Part shown: piece by piece, positions 6,070-6,140 of the stretch | Layout of the letters: each line of letters begins with the position of its first letter | Position numbering within the stretch: the first letter of the stretch is position 1 | DNA from: Pseudomonadota bacterium | GTDB taxonomy: Bacteria; Pseudomonadota; Alphaproteobacteria; Rhodospirillales; Magnetospirillaceae | Direction: 5' to 3' | NCBI GenBank assembly: GCA_023437865.1 | Contig: JAEZFE010000558.1 | Location: 1-6,140 of the forward strand | DNA length: 6,140 bases | Translations under genes and position numbers: made by a program | Notes under the pieces: generated by a model | What the model saw: the letters and a program-made list of their open reading frames with translations, nothing else | What the model was told of the DNA's origin: nothing | Databases searched by the model: none

Positions 6070-6140
6070 ATGAATGGAGCAGGCGACCGTGACCTGAGCG
6101 GTACGCTTGCCGGTCGCGTGACCAAGGCAAGCCGGTGCGC
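6070..6140 (+). CDS. Start of a plus-strand gene (partial, 23 codons), product unknown
   Basis: An ATG at 6070 opens a frame that runs to the window edge without a stop (MNGAGDRDLSGTLAGRVTKA and three more residues). A G-rich ribosome-site-like stretch (6053-6059) lies about ten bases upstream, and a candidate promoter precedes it. The nearby ATG at 6074 stops after seven codons, so 6070 is preferred. The residues are hydrophilic, with no signal peptide visible, and are too few to name a family. Confidence 0.45.
   Translation, partial: MNGAGDRDLSGTLAGRVTKASRC

Overview
The window reads as a chromosomal piece of a GC-rich alphaproteobacterium. The FixL/DctB-like kinase H-box, the PAS-rich soluble kinase and the small DUF2934 protein would fit a Rhodospirillales/Magnetospirillum-type genome. 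That placement is an inference from protein style and base composition; no rRNA or marker gene is present.

Layout: positions 1-45 hold the last codons of a plus-strand gene. It converges, with only two bases between the stop codons, on a two-gene minus-strand unit (703 to 48): an 86-residue protein of unknown function, then a DUF2934 protein whose start overlaps the first gene's stop in GTGA. A 239-base divergent intergenic region (704-942) carries a strong G/C-run hairpin and a candidate promoter facing right. Next comes a plus-strand signalling cluster: a soluble hybrid histidine kinase with three PAS domains (943-3345), a membrane-bound hybrid kinase with a CHASE-like extracytoplasmic sensor (3333-5240) that overlaps the first by 13 bases, and a NarL/FixJ-type DNA-binding response regulator (5355-5981). 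The regulator follows after a 114-base gap that appears to hold its own promoter between inverted repeats. The window ends with a 10-bp perfect inverted repeat (6016-6059) and the first 23 codons of a further plus-strand gene (from 6070).

Likely workings (inference): one kinase reads a cytoplasmic cue through PAS domains and the other reads an extracytoplasmic cue through the loop between its two membrane segments. Both end in a receiver domain, and the LuxR-type regulator is the obvious output. A textbook His-Asp-His-Asp relay would also need an Hpt domain, and none is encoded here. So either the kinase histidines phosphorylate the regulator directly, with the attached receivers acting as brake or sink, or the Hpt is encoded elsewhere. 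The two kinases are co-linear over their DHp, ATPase and receiver parts and look like diverged paralogues. The second has unusual H-box and ATP-lid sequences, and the first has a shortened receiver. No mobile element, CRISPR array, tRNA or rRNA was seen. The module resembles known two-component architecture rather than a wholly new system. The most unusual parts are the lack of an Hpt, the altered domains and the palindromes at the promoters.
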